From NCBI RefSeq assembly GCF_023283945.1, contig NZ_JAKIKW010000020.1:45399-109398 (forward strand): a stretch of 64,000 nucleotides of DNA. The letters are read 5' to 3'. The notes beneath the pieces were generated by a model. That model was given only the letters and a program-made list of their open reading frames with translations. It searched no databases and was not told the origin of the DNA. The stretch is from Shewanella gelidimarina (GTDB lineage Bacteria > Pseudomonadota > Gammaproteobacteria > Enterobacterales > Shewanellaceae). Positions 23,372 through 32,099 of this stretch are shown piece by piece. The position numbers and the translations under genes were made by a program. The first letter of the stretch is position 1. Each line of letters starts with the position of its first letter.

Positions 23372-23403
23372 AAAAAGGATGTTCCACGTGGAACATCCTT
23401 TTT
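23372..23403. promoter_or_regulatory. parS site inside a perfect 32-bp palindrome
   Basis: The 16-bp core TGTTCCACGTGGAACA lies at 23380-23395 and is a perfect ParB-type parS. The symmetry continues outward through GGAT/ATCC and A5/T5, so the whole 32 bp is palindromic. It lies between the converging tag and amidohydrolase genes. The A and T tracts also make it look like a bidirectional terminator, so it may do both jobs. Confidence 0.88.
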
Positions 23404-23504
23404 GGTTACTGGCTTAAAACCTCTATTTTTGTTTCAAAAATAAATTTTCATGAAACTAAAAATCCAGAGCTAAGTTAGCCAGATTACAAAATTAAAAATA
23501 GAAT

Positions 23505-26500
23505 CTATTTTTCAAAAAAGAATGGTTTTCTCTCTTTTCCATTATTTTTTGAACCGCCATTTAACTGGTCCATGGTTTCGGCATTGTAGAGCTTACCGTT
23601 AACCATGGTATAAGTGACGCGATCTGTTACACGGATATCTTCAAGCGGATTGCCGTCGATAACAATTAAGTCGGCCAACTTGCCTTGCTTGATTGAACCA
23701 ATTTGATGATCCATGGCAAAGTGCTTAGCCGGATTAATGGTTGCTGTTTTTAACACTTCAAGATTACTCATTCCACCTTGAGCGAACATCCACATTTCCC
23801 AATGGGCTGCTAAACCTTCACGCTGACCATGGGCACCAATGTTTGACTTAACACCTATTTCGTTCAATTCATTGGCTACACGTGCAACATTGAAATGATT
23901 GTAATGTTCATAGGGTGCAGTGGGGCGACGCATTGAACGCGCATTCAAAATGTCCGAAGGTACATACATCGATAAACGTGGGTGAGCCCAAACATCAGTT
24001 TTGTCGTACCAGTAGTTTTCACCTGAGATACCACCATAAGCCACAACGAGTGTCGGTGTGTAACCCACATCGGTTTGACTCCAGAACTGCTTTATATCGC
24101 TATAGATATTAGCCGCTGGCAAAGAGTGCTCAATACCTGTGTGGCCGTCTGCAATCATAGTGAGGTTATGTTGCAGCAAACTACCACCTTCAGGAACGAC
24201 CATCATCTCAAGTTCGCGGGCTGCGGCGATAACTTGTTGACGTTGGTTTCGACGCGGTTGGTTATAGCTTTTTACGCTAAAAGCACCGACTTTCTTTAGG
24301 CGCTCCAAGTGAAATTTCGCATCGTCTAACGAATCGATATGTGATGTATAACCTGGTGCATTGGCTCCATATAAAATGGTGCCGGTAGAGAAAATACGGG
24401 GTCCAGCGATGTTACCTGCTTTTTGCTGCTCCGATGCGGCAAAAATTTCGGTAGTATCGTTTGATGGATCATGAATCGCGGTCACACCAAGAGATAAGTT
24501 CGAGTAAAGTTCCCAGTTCTGCTGTGGGATAATTTCACTTTCACCTTGAGCTCCGTGTGCATGGGCGTCAAACAAACCAGGCATTAGTGTCTTGCCTTTA
24601 ATGTCGATGACCTTGGCATCACTTGGAATATCGATTATAGATGCAGGACCGACACTGACAATATGGTTATCTTTGACGATAACAGTGCCATTTTCGATGA
24701 CTTCATCATTCTCCATAGTGATAATGTTGCCGCCAACAAAAGCAATTGTTCCACGTGGAACATCAGCTTTTTTAGTAAAGCCTAGATCGGTAATCTCTGG
24801 CTCGACCTTGGTTTCATCAGCCGCCGCAGTTTCTTTATATTGAGTATCCACTTTAACTTGGTAAAGCTCGGGGCCAAGCGTCCAATAAATTTGGTCGTTA
24901 GCGTTGTTCCAGCTAATGCTTTCACCAGCGCGAACACTGAGTTGAGTGACGGGTAAATTACTCGCCTTGGGTCCAATTTCAACCGTTTCTCCATGTTTAG
25001 CAAAAGGGGTAACATAAACCCTAAAGCGCTCGGCAAACGCGAGTTGCTTACCGTCGGGGGAAACTCTAAATTCAGTTGCATGCTTACTGGTGTAATGGAC
25101 TCGCTTTTCAAATCCATTTAAGCCAATTGATGCCAACTGCGGTGTTTCGTCACTCTCCATAAAGTAGACGCGTTGGTTATCTGCGCCGAATTGCGGTTGG
25201 TAACCTGAAGCTGTGATCTTGGTATTTTTATCGCCATCCACATCAACTTGGTAAAGGCCTGTTTCCTGCGACCAGGTTTTGGGGGTGATATAGCCACCTT
25301 TGGCCTTGCGATAAACGACGGTTTCACCATCGGGTGAAAAGGTAGGTTCTACATATTTACCAGGCTCTTCAGTGAGTACTTTGACGCGTTTATTACGCAC
25401 CGTTGCTAGACTCACTGTTCCTTGTTCTTGGTCATCCCAAGTGGTGAAGACAATACTCTTGCCATCTCTAGACCATTGTGGAAATAGTTCGCGAAGTTCA
25501 CTGTCTAGTTTTGTTAAGCGCTCCATTTTTCCATCTGGTAGGCTTTTAACCCAGATCTTACCGAGTGCTTCAAAAGCCACTTTTTTTCCATCAGGTGAGA
25601 CTTGAGCCATTCTCAACATCTTCACATCGAAGACATCTTTATCGAGATCTTGTTGAAAGCGAACGGCAGGTTGTACGGTGCGTTCTGACTTCACGCTGAA
25701 AGGGATCTGTACAACAGTCTTAGACTCGACTTCGAGTTTGTTAATTTTACCGTTAGCCCAGAATACGATGTCTTCGTTGTCAGCGGTCCAACTCATGGTT
25801 GGGTATACACCATGAATAGCCCAGGTTTCTTGCATATCGCGATCTAGTTCGCCATAAAGTTTTTCTGTTTTACCTGACTTCAAGTCGAGCAGATACAGAG
25901 ATGACTGGAAGCCATCGCGTTTGATATAAGCCAGCTTTTCACCATCAGGACTTGGAGTTGGACGGATTGCGCCGCCAGTGCCTTGGACAATGACTTCGAT
26001 ATCGCCAGTTTGCGTATCGTAACGTTTGATTTTATAGATGCCCTTCACTGAATCTTTAGAATAGTGAAAGGTCTTCCCTGGAGTAGCGTCTTGGCTAAAG
26101 TAGATGTAACGGCCATCAGGCGAGTATGCGGGTTCGCCTAGATCTTTTTGTTCATTCGGTCTTTCTGTTAATTTAACGCCTTCACCACCCGCAACGTGGT
26201 ACATCCAGACTTCGCCAGCGCCTAAACTGCGGCTACCCGTATAATGTTTACGTGCAACTAAGTATTGTCCGTCAGGACTCCATGCAGGGCTGTTAAGCAG
26301 GCGGAATGTTTCCTCTGTGACTGCGCGAGGGTTGCTACCGTCAGCTTCCATAATCCAGATGTTGTCGCCGCCATCTTCATCAGAGGTAAACGCAATATAC
26401 TTTCCATCAGGGCTATAGACAGGCTGCATCTGCCAAGCGATACCTTTGGCTAACGGTATTGCGTCGCCACCGTCGACAGGTATCTGGTAGATATCTCCGA

Positions 26501-26708
26501 GTAGATCAAACACGATGTGTTTACCGTCAGGGCTGACATTGATATTCATCCAAGTGCCTTCATTAACCTCAATCTTAACTTGCTGAAGTGGTGCATTAGC
26601 AGGTGCATTCACTTGCCATGTTTTTTTGTCTTCTTCTTCGGCGACGACGGGGATACTGAAGCTAAGTGCAATTGCTGCATATAGAGGGGTAAGCTTATTT
26701 TTTAACAT
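23505..26708 (-). CDS. Periplasmic amidohydrolase with N-terminal TolB-like beta-propeller
   Basis: The 1067-residue protein starts with a signal peptide (LSFSIPVVA, cleavage near residue 23). Residues about 45-620 hold many TolB/PD40 propeller repeats with the SPDGKxIxF signature. From about residue 655 a metal-dependent amidohydrolase of the imidazolonepropionase type follows: MPGLFDAHAHG near 710, later AIHDPSND, NIGAHGQREG and LADLIVIDGNPLEDI. The two parts are typical of secreted hydrolases of small peptides or cyclic amides, but the substrate is unknown. It is a single gene with parS embedded in its coding sequence at 24747-24762. A clear promoter was not seen. Confidence 0.9.
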   Translation of the reverse strand: MLKNKLTPLYAAIALSFSIPVVAEEEDKKTWQVNAPANAPLQQVKIEVNEGTWMNINVSPDGKHIVFDLLGDIYQIPVDGGDAIPLAKGIAWQMQPVYSPDGKYIAFTSDEDGGDNIWIMEADGSNPRAVTEETFRLLNSPAWSPDGQYLVARKHYTGSRSLGAGEVWMYHVAGGEGVKLTERPNEQKDLGEPAYSPDGRYIYFSQDATPGKTFHYSKDSVKGIYKIKRYDTQTGDIEVIVQGTGGAIRPTPSPDGEKLAYIKRDGFQSSLYLLDLKSGKTEKLYGELDRDMQETWAIHGVYPTMSWTADNEDIVFWANGKINKLEVESKTVVQIPFSVKSERTVQPAVRFQQDLDKDVFDVKMLRMAQVSPDGKKVAFEALGKIWVKSLPDGKMERLTKLDSELRELFPQWSRDGKSIVFTTWDDQEQGTVSLATVRNKRVKVLTEEPGKYVEPTFSPDGETVVYRKAKGGYITPKTWSQETGLYQVDVDGDKNTKITASGYQPQFGADNQRVYFMESDETPQLASIGLNGFEKRVHYTSKHATEFRVSPDGKQLAFAERFRVYVTPFAKHGETVEIGPKASNLPVTQLSVRAGESISWNNANDQIYWTLGPELYQVKVDTQYKETAAADETKVEPEITDLGFTKKADVPRGTIAFVGGNIITMENDEVIENGTVIVKDNHIVSVGPASIIDIPSDAKVIDIKGKTLMPGLFDAHAHGAQGESEIIPQQNWELYSNLSLGVTAIHDPSNDTTEIFAASEQQKAGNIAGPRIFSTGTILYGANAPGYTSHIDSLDDAKFHLERLKKVGAFSVKSYNQPRRNQRQQVIAAARELEMMVVPEGGSLLQHNLTMIADGHTGIEHSLPAANIYSDIKQFWSQTDVGYTPTLVVAYGGISGENYWYDKTDVWAHPRLSMYVPSDILNARSMRRPTAPYEHYNHFNVARVANELNEIGVKSNIGAHGQREGLAAHWEMWMFAQGGMSNLEVLKTATINPAKHFAMDHQIGSIKQGKLADLIVIDGNPLEDIRVTDRVTYTMVNGKLYNAETMDQLNGGSKNNGKERKPFFFEK
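24747..24762. promoter_or_regulatory. parS site within the amidohydrolase gene
   Basis: TGTTCCACGTGGAACA is a perfect 16-bp match to the ParB site. It is read in frame as part of the codons for DVPRGTI, at the junction before the amidohydrolase domain. Confidence 0.88.
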
Positions 26709-26995
26709 GCTTGTCCTATTTTTTGTTGTAATTGTTCAGGAGTTGGCAGTATTGGTTACAAGTAGAGTCTACTGCGATAACTGTTATCGCATAAATTCGT
26801 TAACAGTAAAACAGAAATACTGTTTCAATTAGTTAAGATCTGCTGGACAGTGCAGCACAGTAAATTGGAATATGGGCAAGTTGGGTTTTGTTGAGTAGAT
26901 GAAGTTGAATTGAATGATCTAATGGGATGTTTCAAGGGGGCGGCAACCGCTTTACTTTTATCTAAAGCGGCCATCTCAAAATAGGAGTTGTTATG

Positions 26996-27433
26996 CTAAT
27001 TTAACGAAACTGAATCATTGATGGTAATGCTGGCGCCAGTCATTACACGGCAAGTGACTCCGCCGCGCCAATCTGGCTGCAGTGCTTTTTCTAAACCGGG
27101 GTAGGCGATTTCCATTTTTTTACAGGGATCTGTTTCACCTGTTATCTCTAAGGTGAGTTCACCGATGACAAGTTGCTTGCCTTTATCTTCTGCAGAAAAC
27201 GTAATGCCTTCGACTAGAATGTTGGCTCTGCGGGTAAACCAAGGAAGGCGTTTATCAACATCATTACAGGCCAGTTGCCACTGCTCGATAGACATTACGG
27301 TCACTTGACGCTTACCTGGACGGCCAAAGATGTCATTTTCAACACCCTTGGCTTGAGTCACGGCTGCATGTTCTACCGTTATCATCTCGCCACGTTTTTC
27401 TGTTTTATATGCAATACCAATTAGCTTTGCCAT
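26996..27433 (-). CDS. MOSC-domain protein
   Basis: The 145-residue protein matches the MOSC fold (the molybdenum-cofactor sulfurase C-terminal domain). Conserved features are the DIFGRPGKRQVTVMS segment and the Cys of TGETDPCKKMEIAYPG, which corresponds to the family's conserved cysteine. It may bind sulfur or a molybdopterin-type ligand; the exact role is unknown. It lies 36 bp downstream of tusA on the same strand, so it may act with that sulfur carrier. Confidence 0.88.
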   Translation of the reverse strand: MAKLIGIAYKTEKRGEMITVEHAAVTQAKGVENDIFGRPGKRQVTVMSIEQWQLACNDVDKRLPWFTRRANILVEGITFSAEDKGKQLVIGELTLEITGETDPCKKMEIAYPGLEKALQPDWRGGVTCRVMTGASITINDSVSLN

Positions 27434-27469
27434 CGGAAAAATCCTTATGTCCGTTTCAGTTCATTAAGC

Positions 27470-27715
27470 TTATAAGCCTTTCTTTATCAAATATTGATAA
27501 GGGGTTGCTTCTGTTTGACTCGCAATGAGAGTGTGGTCCATGAATTCACAAAAGCTAGGGATGTCACGAGTCGTGGCTGGGTCATCAGCAATGATCAATA
27601 AAGTTTCACCATTGTTCATGCGTCTAACTGACTTACGCACCATCATCACGGGTTCAGGGCATCTTAGCCCTAAAGCGTCGAGTTGGTGTTGTGCAGTATT
27701 AAATTGGTCGCTCAT
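27470..27715 (-). CDS. tusA: Sulfur carrier protein TusA
   Basis: TusA relays sulfur from IscS for 2-thiouridine in tRNA and other sulfur transfers. The 81-residue product has the defining [20 protein letters not shown] motif (CPxP), then the [18 protein letters not shown] segment. It leads a small unit with the MOSC gene. A parS variant lies upstream. Confidence 0.95.
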   Translation of the reverse strand: MSDQFNTAQHQLDALGLRCPEPVMMVRKSVRRMNNGETLLIIADDPATTRDIPSFCEFMDHTLIASQTEATPYQYLIKKGL

Positions 27716-27827
27716 ATTACCTCAGCAGAACGATTAAACAGAAGAGGCTAATATTACTCCAGCGGATGGGTATATCCAAGCTTGTCGCCAGATTTTGTGA
27801 ACTTGGATTTATTTGCTGAAAGCGGTA

Positions 27828-27843
27828 GGTTCCACGTGGAACA
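27828..27843. promoter_or_regulatory. parS site upstream of tusA
   Basis: GGTTCCACGTGGAACA differs from the perfect palindrome only at the outermost base; the inner 14 bp are perfectly symmetric. It lies in the 151-bp gap between the deacylase gene and tusA. Confidence 0.8.
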
Positions 27844-27866
27844 TCTTTAAGGATTATAATCCTATG

Positions 27867-28334
27867 TTAGGCTGTTATTGAGGTGATATCGGCATTGAGT
27901 AATCGCTGTAAGTCGGTTGGTGCTATCTCGATATCTAACCCGCGACGTCCGCCACTAACGTACATTTGAGCCAGTTGTGCACAGCTACTATCAATGATGG
28001 TGAATAGCTGCCGTTTTTGGGCTAAAGGGCTAACGCCGCCTAATACATAGCCAGAGCTACGCTGAACTTCGATAGCCTCAGCCATAACCGCTTTTTTAGC
28101 TTTGCTTGCCTTGGCGATAGCTTTTAAGCTGAGCTTATCCGCGACCGGAATAATCGCCACAGCAAGCTGTTTGCCGTCTAGCTTCACCACTAAGGTTTTA
28201 AAGACCAAACCGATTGGGACTCCGATCTTTTCGGCTGCTTCTAACCCATATGCTTGGCATGCAGGGTCATGTTTATACTCATGAACTTGATGTGTAATAT
28301 TGTGCTTAACGAGCAAGTCTATGGCTGGTGTCAT
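27867..28334 (-). CDS. ybaK: Cys-tRNA(Pro) deacylase, YbaK/EbsC family
   Basis: YbaK hydrolyses Cys wrongly attached to tRNA-Pro. The 155-residue protein has the YbaK/ProX fold with HEYKHDPACQAYGLEAAEKI near the start, the conserved KTLVVKLDGKQLAVAIIPV strand, and GYVLGGVSPLAQKRQ. It begins 30 bp after the acetyltransferase and is probably in the same transcript. Confidence 0.92.
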   Translation of the reverse strand: MTPAIDLLVKHNITHQVHEYKHDPACQAYGLEAAEKIGVPIGLVFKTLVVKLDGKQLAVAIIPVADKLSLKAIAKASKAKKAVMAEAIEVQRSSGYVLGGVSPLAQKRQLFTIIDSSCAQLAQMYVSGGRRGLDIEIAPTDLQRLLNADITSITA

Positions 28335-28364
28335 TTTATAACCTAGTGTGGACTGTAGTTAACT

Positions 28365-28826
28365 TTAAAGTGATTTTTCCATAACTAATACATCAATACC
28401 GTGATAAGTCACTTGTTCTACTGTTTGCCAGCCCAGGCTGCGATAAAGGCCACCAGAGATATCTTCTGTTTGTAGGTTAATACTTGTTACGCCTAACGCT
28501 TTAGCTTTCTCGATAATGGCTTCAACGAGCGCTTTACCTACACCCATACCGCGAGATGATGCTGCAACGTAAACACCGCCAAGCCAATGTTCACGCTCAG
28601 GATAGATGTCCATTTCATGAAAGCGCAGTTGCGCCGCTCCGATGAATGTACCTTTATCAAATGCCACCATCATAAGCGGTAGCTTATCGTGATTAAGATA
28701 CTCTTTAAGCTTTAGTTCAAGCTCATCAACGCTACGACCATCACCTATATACCCCCACTCATTGCTATACCATGTCGCTATCAGGTGTATTGCTTGTGGC
28801 TTTTCTGCGAGTAAAAACAGCTGCAT
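28365..28826 (-). CDS. GNAT-family N-acetyltransferase
   Basis: The 153-residue protein has the GNAT acetyl-CoA motif GGVYVAASSRGMGVGKALVE (around residues 84-103), then IEKAKALGVTSINLQTE and GLYRSLGW. Substrate unknown. It is the first gene of the unit that runs to the deacylase, next to the start of the accessory island. Confidence 0.88.
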   Translation of the reverse strand: MQLFLLAEKPQAIHLIATWYSNEWGYIGDGRSVDELELKLKEYLNHDKLPLMMVAFDKGTFIGAAQLRFHEMDIYPEREHWLGGVYVAASSRGMGVGKALVEAIIEKAKALGVTSINLQTEDISGGLYRSLGWQTVEQVTYHGIDVLVMEKSL

Positions 28827-29288
28827 CTACGCTGAACTCCTTGAGTCATTAATGCTACTTTAATTTAACAATTACTTATGTAGTGTCGAGTCAAACAGAT
28901 CGAGAGTATGGTTTTTTATATCGAAAACAGATCAATACACCCAATTGAAAGATAAATAATACTCAATTTTGGGAGGTTATATCTGTTCTATTATAAGTTA
29001 GAACTTTTACTTAAATTTCGCTAAGTTGACCAAGCTTAGGAAGCTTACCTTTGCAACATTCAGGTTCAATCAATAAAAAAGTGCACAGCGTGATTGCACA
29101 TTTCAGCCAAGTAGAAAAAAGGTGGGTTAACCTATGAAAATATTCAATATATCTACTATATTCAATGCCGAAGTTCGGCCCTTTAGCGGCTAGAAAACAT
29201 GACTTTTTACTTTGCTTCTGCCGAAAAATGGAGGGTTTGATGTCGCAGTCAAAGAATCTAAGGGGATTTAAGTCAATCCCGAGCGTAT
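28827..29288. other. Gene-free interval upstream of the acetyltransferase
   Basis: I see no convincing gene here. It is AT-rich and holds the upstream region of the acetyltransferase. A short perfect inverted repeat, GTTCTA...TAGAAC, lies at 28985-29004 with an 8-base spacer. Nothing resembles a transposase or integrase. Confidence 0.6.
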
Positions 29289-29367
29289 CTTAGTTTAGGA
29301 ATGAACCCCTTAAATGAGAAGCACGAAAAAGCCAGTTGGGAACACCAACTGGCTTAATAAAAATCGT
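29289..29367. repeat. Left copy of a direct repeat bracketing the nine-gene island
   Basis: It begins CTTAGTTTAGGAAT and, about 35 bp on, has a hairpin followed by TGGCTTAATAAAA and TCG. The same parts in the same order and orientation occur at 38881-38956 on the other side of the island. The middle is diverged, so this is an old or imperfect repeat. Confidence 0.7.
29326..29355 (-). terminator. Terminator of the nine-gene operon
   Basis: AAGCCAGTTGG and CCAACTGGCTT pair perfectly around a 5-base loop. On the minus strand they are followed by TTTTTCG. It lies about 43 bp past the last gene. A near twin terminates fadA. Confidence 0.9.
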
Positions 29368-29397
29368 CAACCTATTTTAGTGCTAGATGAATTCACT

Positions 29398-29973
29398 TTA
29401 TAGTTTTTTAGACTTAGAAAGCTCAGCTTCTAACTCCTCCATCGCCTTTTGGGTTTTAAACTCAGAGTAAAGTACTGCTTCATCATTAGGGTTTAACGTT
29501 TTGCCTGATTGTTGAAGCAATTTATCGAACAGTGGTTTGGTGTTTTCCATAACCACGAGTACACACAATTGCTTTTTGTCATCAATGCGAGCAAAAGCGA
29601 CTTCTTTCGGCACTGCTCCTATTAAGCTTTGCTCTGCAATTTGTTTACTGACTTGAGAAAAGCTTGAGCTAGTATTGCTCATTTCATTTTCTTGAGTCTG
29701 TTGGTTAACGAACTTATCCATCACCTTAGCTTTAGTATTAATTTGTGTCGCCAGATCAGCTCTTGCATTAGCAATGGCTAGTGCTCGACTAGCGGCCATA
29801 TTACCACTCCACAATACACAACTAGAAGAGGCCAACCCAGTTTCATGCGTAGGCATCAATACCCAACTAGGGATACTGTCATTTTCAGATAATGGTGTCG
29901 ATTGTGGTTCCTGAGTACTACTACATGCCCCTAAAAGGAGAGCGCTAGCGACCATTAAGTGTCTTTTCATCAT
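29398..29973 (-). CDS. LPP20-like lipoprotein, last gene of the island operon
   Basis: The 191-residue protein has a lipoprotein signal with lipobox LLGAC (Cys17). After a short linker comes an LPP20-like domain: PSWVLMPTHE, then the helix SRALAIANARADLATQINTKAKV and a strand KKQLCVLVVME. LPP20-family lipoproteins include FlgP of the Vibrio flagellar outer-membrane ring. The C-terminus is a charged helix. Its start overlaps the stop of the transglycosylase gene by 4 bp (ATGA), showing tight coupling. Expected location: outer membrane, facing the periplasm. No specific function is known. Confidence 0.8.
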   Translation of the reverse strand: MMKRHLMVASALLLGACSSTQEPQSTPLSENDSIPSWVLMPTHETGLASSSCVLWSGNMAASRALAIANARADLATQINTKAKVMDKFVNQQTQENEMSNTSSSFSQVSKQIAEQSLIGAVPKEVAFARIDDKKQLCVLVVMENTKPLFDKLLQQSGKTLNPNDEAVLYSEFKTQKAMEELEAELSKSKKL

Positions 29974-31238
29974 AATTTACTATTTCCATTCCATGTGGGT
30001 AATTTTGAGTGATATTGCTCTTCTAATTTACGAACTTTCTTAAGGTACTTCTTAGTTTCCGAATAGGGTAAACGTTTAAGTAATGTCTGATAAACTTGCT
30101 CACTAGACATCGCATTTATTTTTACTAATGCCTGCTTAACATTACGGCTATTTCCGCCATTAAATGCCTTTGCAACGTTACCAGCACCCGTATTGTATGC
30201 AGCTATCACACAGTATTTCTGGCTCTTAGGGTCTTTAATCCCCTTTAGGTAACGATCAGATAATATAGAAAGATAACCCGCACCATAGAGAATGTTTGTC
30301 TCAGGCTGGTAAAGTTCATTCGCTGTCGGTGCTGCCGATTGCTTTAGCAATTTATTGGCCACATCCATTCCTGCAGAACGCGGGACAATCTGCATTAAAC
30401 CAAAAGCGGGAATATGCGATTTTGCTTGTGGGTTAAATGACGATTCAGCATGTGAAATAGCAAGTAACAGTGCAAGCTCTTGTTGATGATCACTTGCTTG
30501 TTTACTAAATGAGTCTAAAAAAGGAGATGCTTTCCTATAAAGATAATCTTCAGGTAAAGCGATAGTATAGGACTTAATATTCTTATACTTTACATCCTGT
30601 GTTTTAACTTTATCGACCTGCTTGACAAGGTTTTCAACTCTTACTTTTTGCTGCTTCTCTAGTACTTCTTTTTTAGCTTTAACCTCTGACTCTGTAATTG
30701 TTTCATCGGCATCAAGACTATTAAATACTTGCTCATATTGCACTACAATTTGCTGCTCTAACACTTTCTCACTTACAGCCACTTTAGGCTGTGCACTTAT
30801 TGTTGGAGTGGATTGCTGTAACTTTTTTACTGACTCCTCATTGTCTATTATGACTTGAAGTACAGGTGCAGCATTTCCTTCATCGAGTAACTCAGTTATC
30901 ACAGCTTCAGGCTCAAATGGCACATTGGTATCAAGCTGCTCAATAGTTAAAGTTTGTGCTTCTTCATCAACAATAACTCGACTTTGTAAATCGCCACTAT
31001 AAACAATCTGCTGATCCATTGAACTTTGTACCGGTACAGCCCAGTTCTGTAAGAGTTGACCACGAAATTTATCGTAATCTGACAAATACTCTGTTCTAAA
31101 CGCATCATATTCCTGCTGTTGCTGTTGAATATGGTTCTGTTGTTGCTCTTGCCAGTCCTTTTTAAATTCATCAAAAGATGCATCTGTAGCATGCACTAAA
31201 GAGGGGAGAAATATCACTGCTAGTATTAATTTACGCAT
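29970..31238 (-). CDS. SLT-family lytic transglycosylase (MltC-like catalytic domain)
   Basis: This enzyme should cleave peptidoglycan glycan strands in the periplasm. I start at ATG 31238 (signal peptide ILAVIFLPSLVHA) with AAGGA upstream; the longer frame from 31271 would put 11 residues before the signal. Residues about 25-235 are Gln- and Glu-rich and probably coiled coil. The SLT domain follows: SHAESSFNPQAKS with catalytic Glu near 265, then FGLMQIVPRSAG, YGAGYLSIL and AAYNTGAGNVAKAF. The domain resembles MltC more than Slt70, but the long coiled N-terminus is unusual. In the operon it could make room in the wall for an envelope-spanning assembly; this is inference. Confidence 0.87.
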   Translation of the reverse strand: MRKLILAVIFLPSLVHATDASFDEFKKDWQEQQQNHIQQQQQEYDAFRTEYLSDYDKFRGQLLQNWAVPVQSSMDQQIVYSGDLQSRVIVDEEAQTLTIEQLDTNVPFEPEAVITELLDEGNAAPVLQVIIDNEESVKKLQQSTPTISAQPKVAVSEKVLEQQIVVQYEQVFNSLDADETITESEVKAKKEVLEKQQKVRVENLVKQVDKVKTQDVKYKNIKSYTIALPEDYLYRKASPFLDSFSKQASDHQQELALLLAISHAESSFNPQAKSHIPAFGLMQIVPRSAGMDVANKLLKQSAAPTANELYQPETNILYGAGYLSILSDRYLKGIKDPKSQKYCVIAAYNTGAGNVAKAFNGGNSRNVKQALVKINAMSSEQVYQTLLKRLPYSETKKYLKKVRKLEEQYHSKLPTWNGNSKL

Positions 31239-31248
31239 GACTATATCC

Positions 31249-32043
31249 TTAGAAGTAAGCTTTAAACTCATGCTTTGTTAGCAATGAATCAGCAATGTAT
31301 TCAGGTGGTATTTCAGAAATGGCATAAAAGTTAGCCGGATAAGTAGCTAACTTTTGAGTCAGTGCACTGACATCGGCAGAGTTCCCATCTAATGTTGCGT
31401 GTTCAAGCTCATTCAACATAGAAAATGCATTGGGTTGGACCTGTTCATATTCAGTAAACCCTGCCAACAAATTCAAAAACATTCCTTGTGGTCCTAGCTC
31501 CTTAGATTGCAAGTAATAACTAATATTCTGATAGTCATAGAAAAATAAATTTGAATCTAATGTGATATCAGCAATGCTGTTTACTTTAAGGAGATTATCG
31601 GTGAACGGCACCATTGGAGTGAACTCAGAAATAATAGAGTTATTCTGTTGTAAACTATGCAGTACAATGCCCACTATTCGCTGATCTTTATTAATTAACG
31701 TCAGCAAATATTTGGGATCTTTATAATAGCGATACTCTATTGTTGGATCTAAATTAGAGGCCTTGATAACCTGAGGAATACCTACACTTTTTTGAGCAAA
31801 CTGTAGGTAATTACCAATATCTAAAGAGGCGACTCTATTATTTTCGATTTGATGTGTAAAATTCGTAATGAACGCTTGATAGGCCTCTGTAAGCAGTTGC
31901 TTAGTATCAGCCCAATTACCTAACCCCATCAATATCACCATCAATAATAAGAAACCTGAAGCCAACCGAGCAAAGAAACCTTTCTTTTTCGGCGTACCAT
32001 CAGCATTGACTTCACTTTTTCGCAAAATATCTTGAACACTCAT
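31249..32043 (-). CDS. Single-pass inner-membrane protein of the island operon, unknown function
   Basis: The 264-residue protein has a short cytoplasmic N-terminus with a basic patch (PKKKGFFARL), one membrane helix at about 26-44 (GFLLLMVILMGLGNW), and a periplasmic domain of about 215 residues. That domain begins with a helical region and has a strand-rich centre (YRYYKDPKYLLTLINKDQRIVGIVLH). It may belong to the ETEC_3214-type family, but I am not sure. It would anchor the operon's periplasmic proteins to the inner membrane. The gap to the transglycosylase is 10 bp. Confidence 0.7.
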   Translation of the reverse strand: MSVQDILRKSEVNADGTPKKKGFFARLASGFLLLMVILMGLGNWADTKQLLTEAYQAFITNFTHQIENNRVASLDIGNYLQFAQKSVGIPQVIKASNLDPTIEYRYYKDPKYLLTLINKDQRIVGIVLHSLQQNNSIISEFTPMVPFTDNLLKVNSIADITLDSNLFFYDYQNISYYLQSKELGPQGMFLNLLAGFTEYEQVQPNAFSMLNELEHATLDGNSADVSALTQKLATYPANFYAISEIPPEYIADSLLTKHEFKAYF

Positions 32044-32099
32044 ACGGGTATCCTTTTATCCCTTTGGTTCTGTCGCATGTAATTTTTAGTCCACGCAGG

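Noticed and set aside
24782..25330. Small minus-strand frames within the amidohydrolase gene
   Set aside because: They are in a different frame inside a long, well-supported coding sequence.
26947..26970. Inverted repeat CCGCTTTA/TAAAGCGG after the MOSC gene
   Set aside because: It has no T tract on the minus strand, so I did not call it a terminator; it may still be a weak 3'-end structure.
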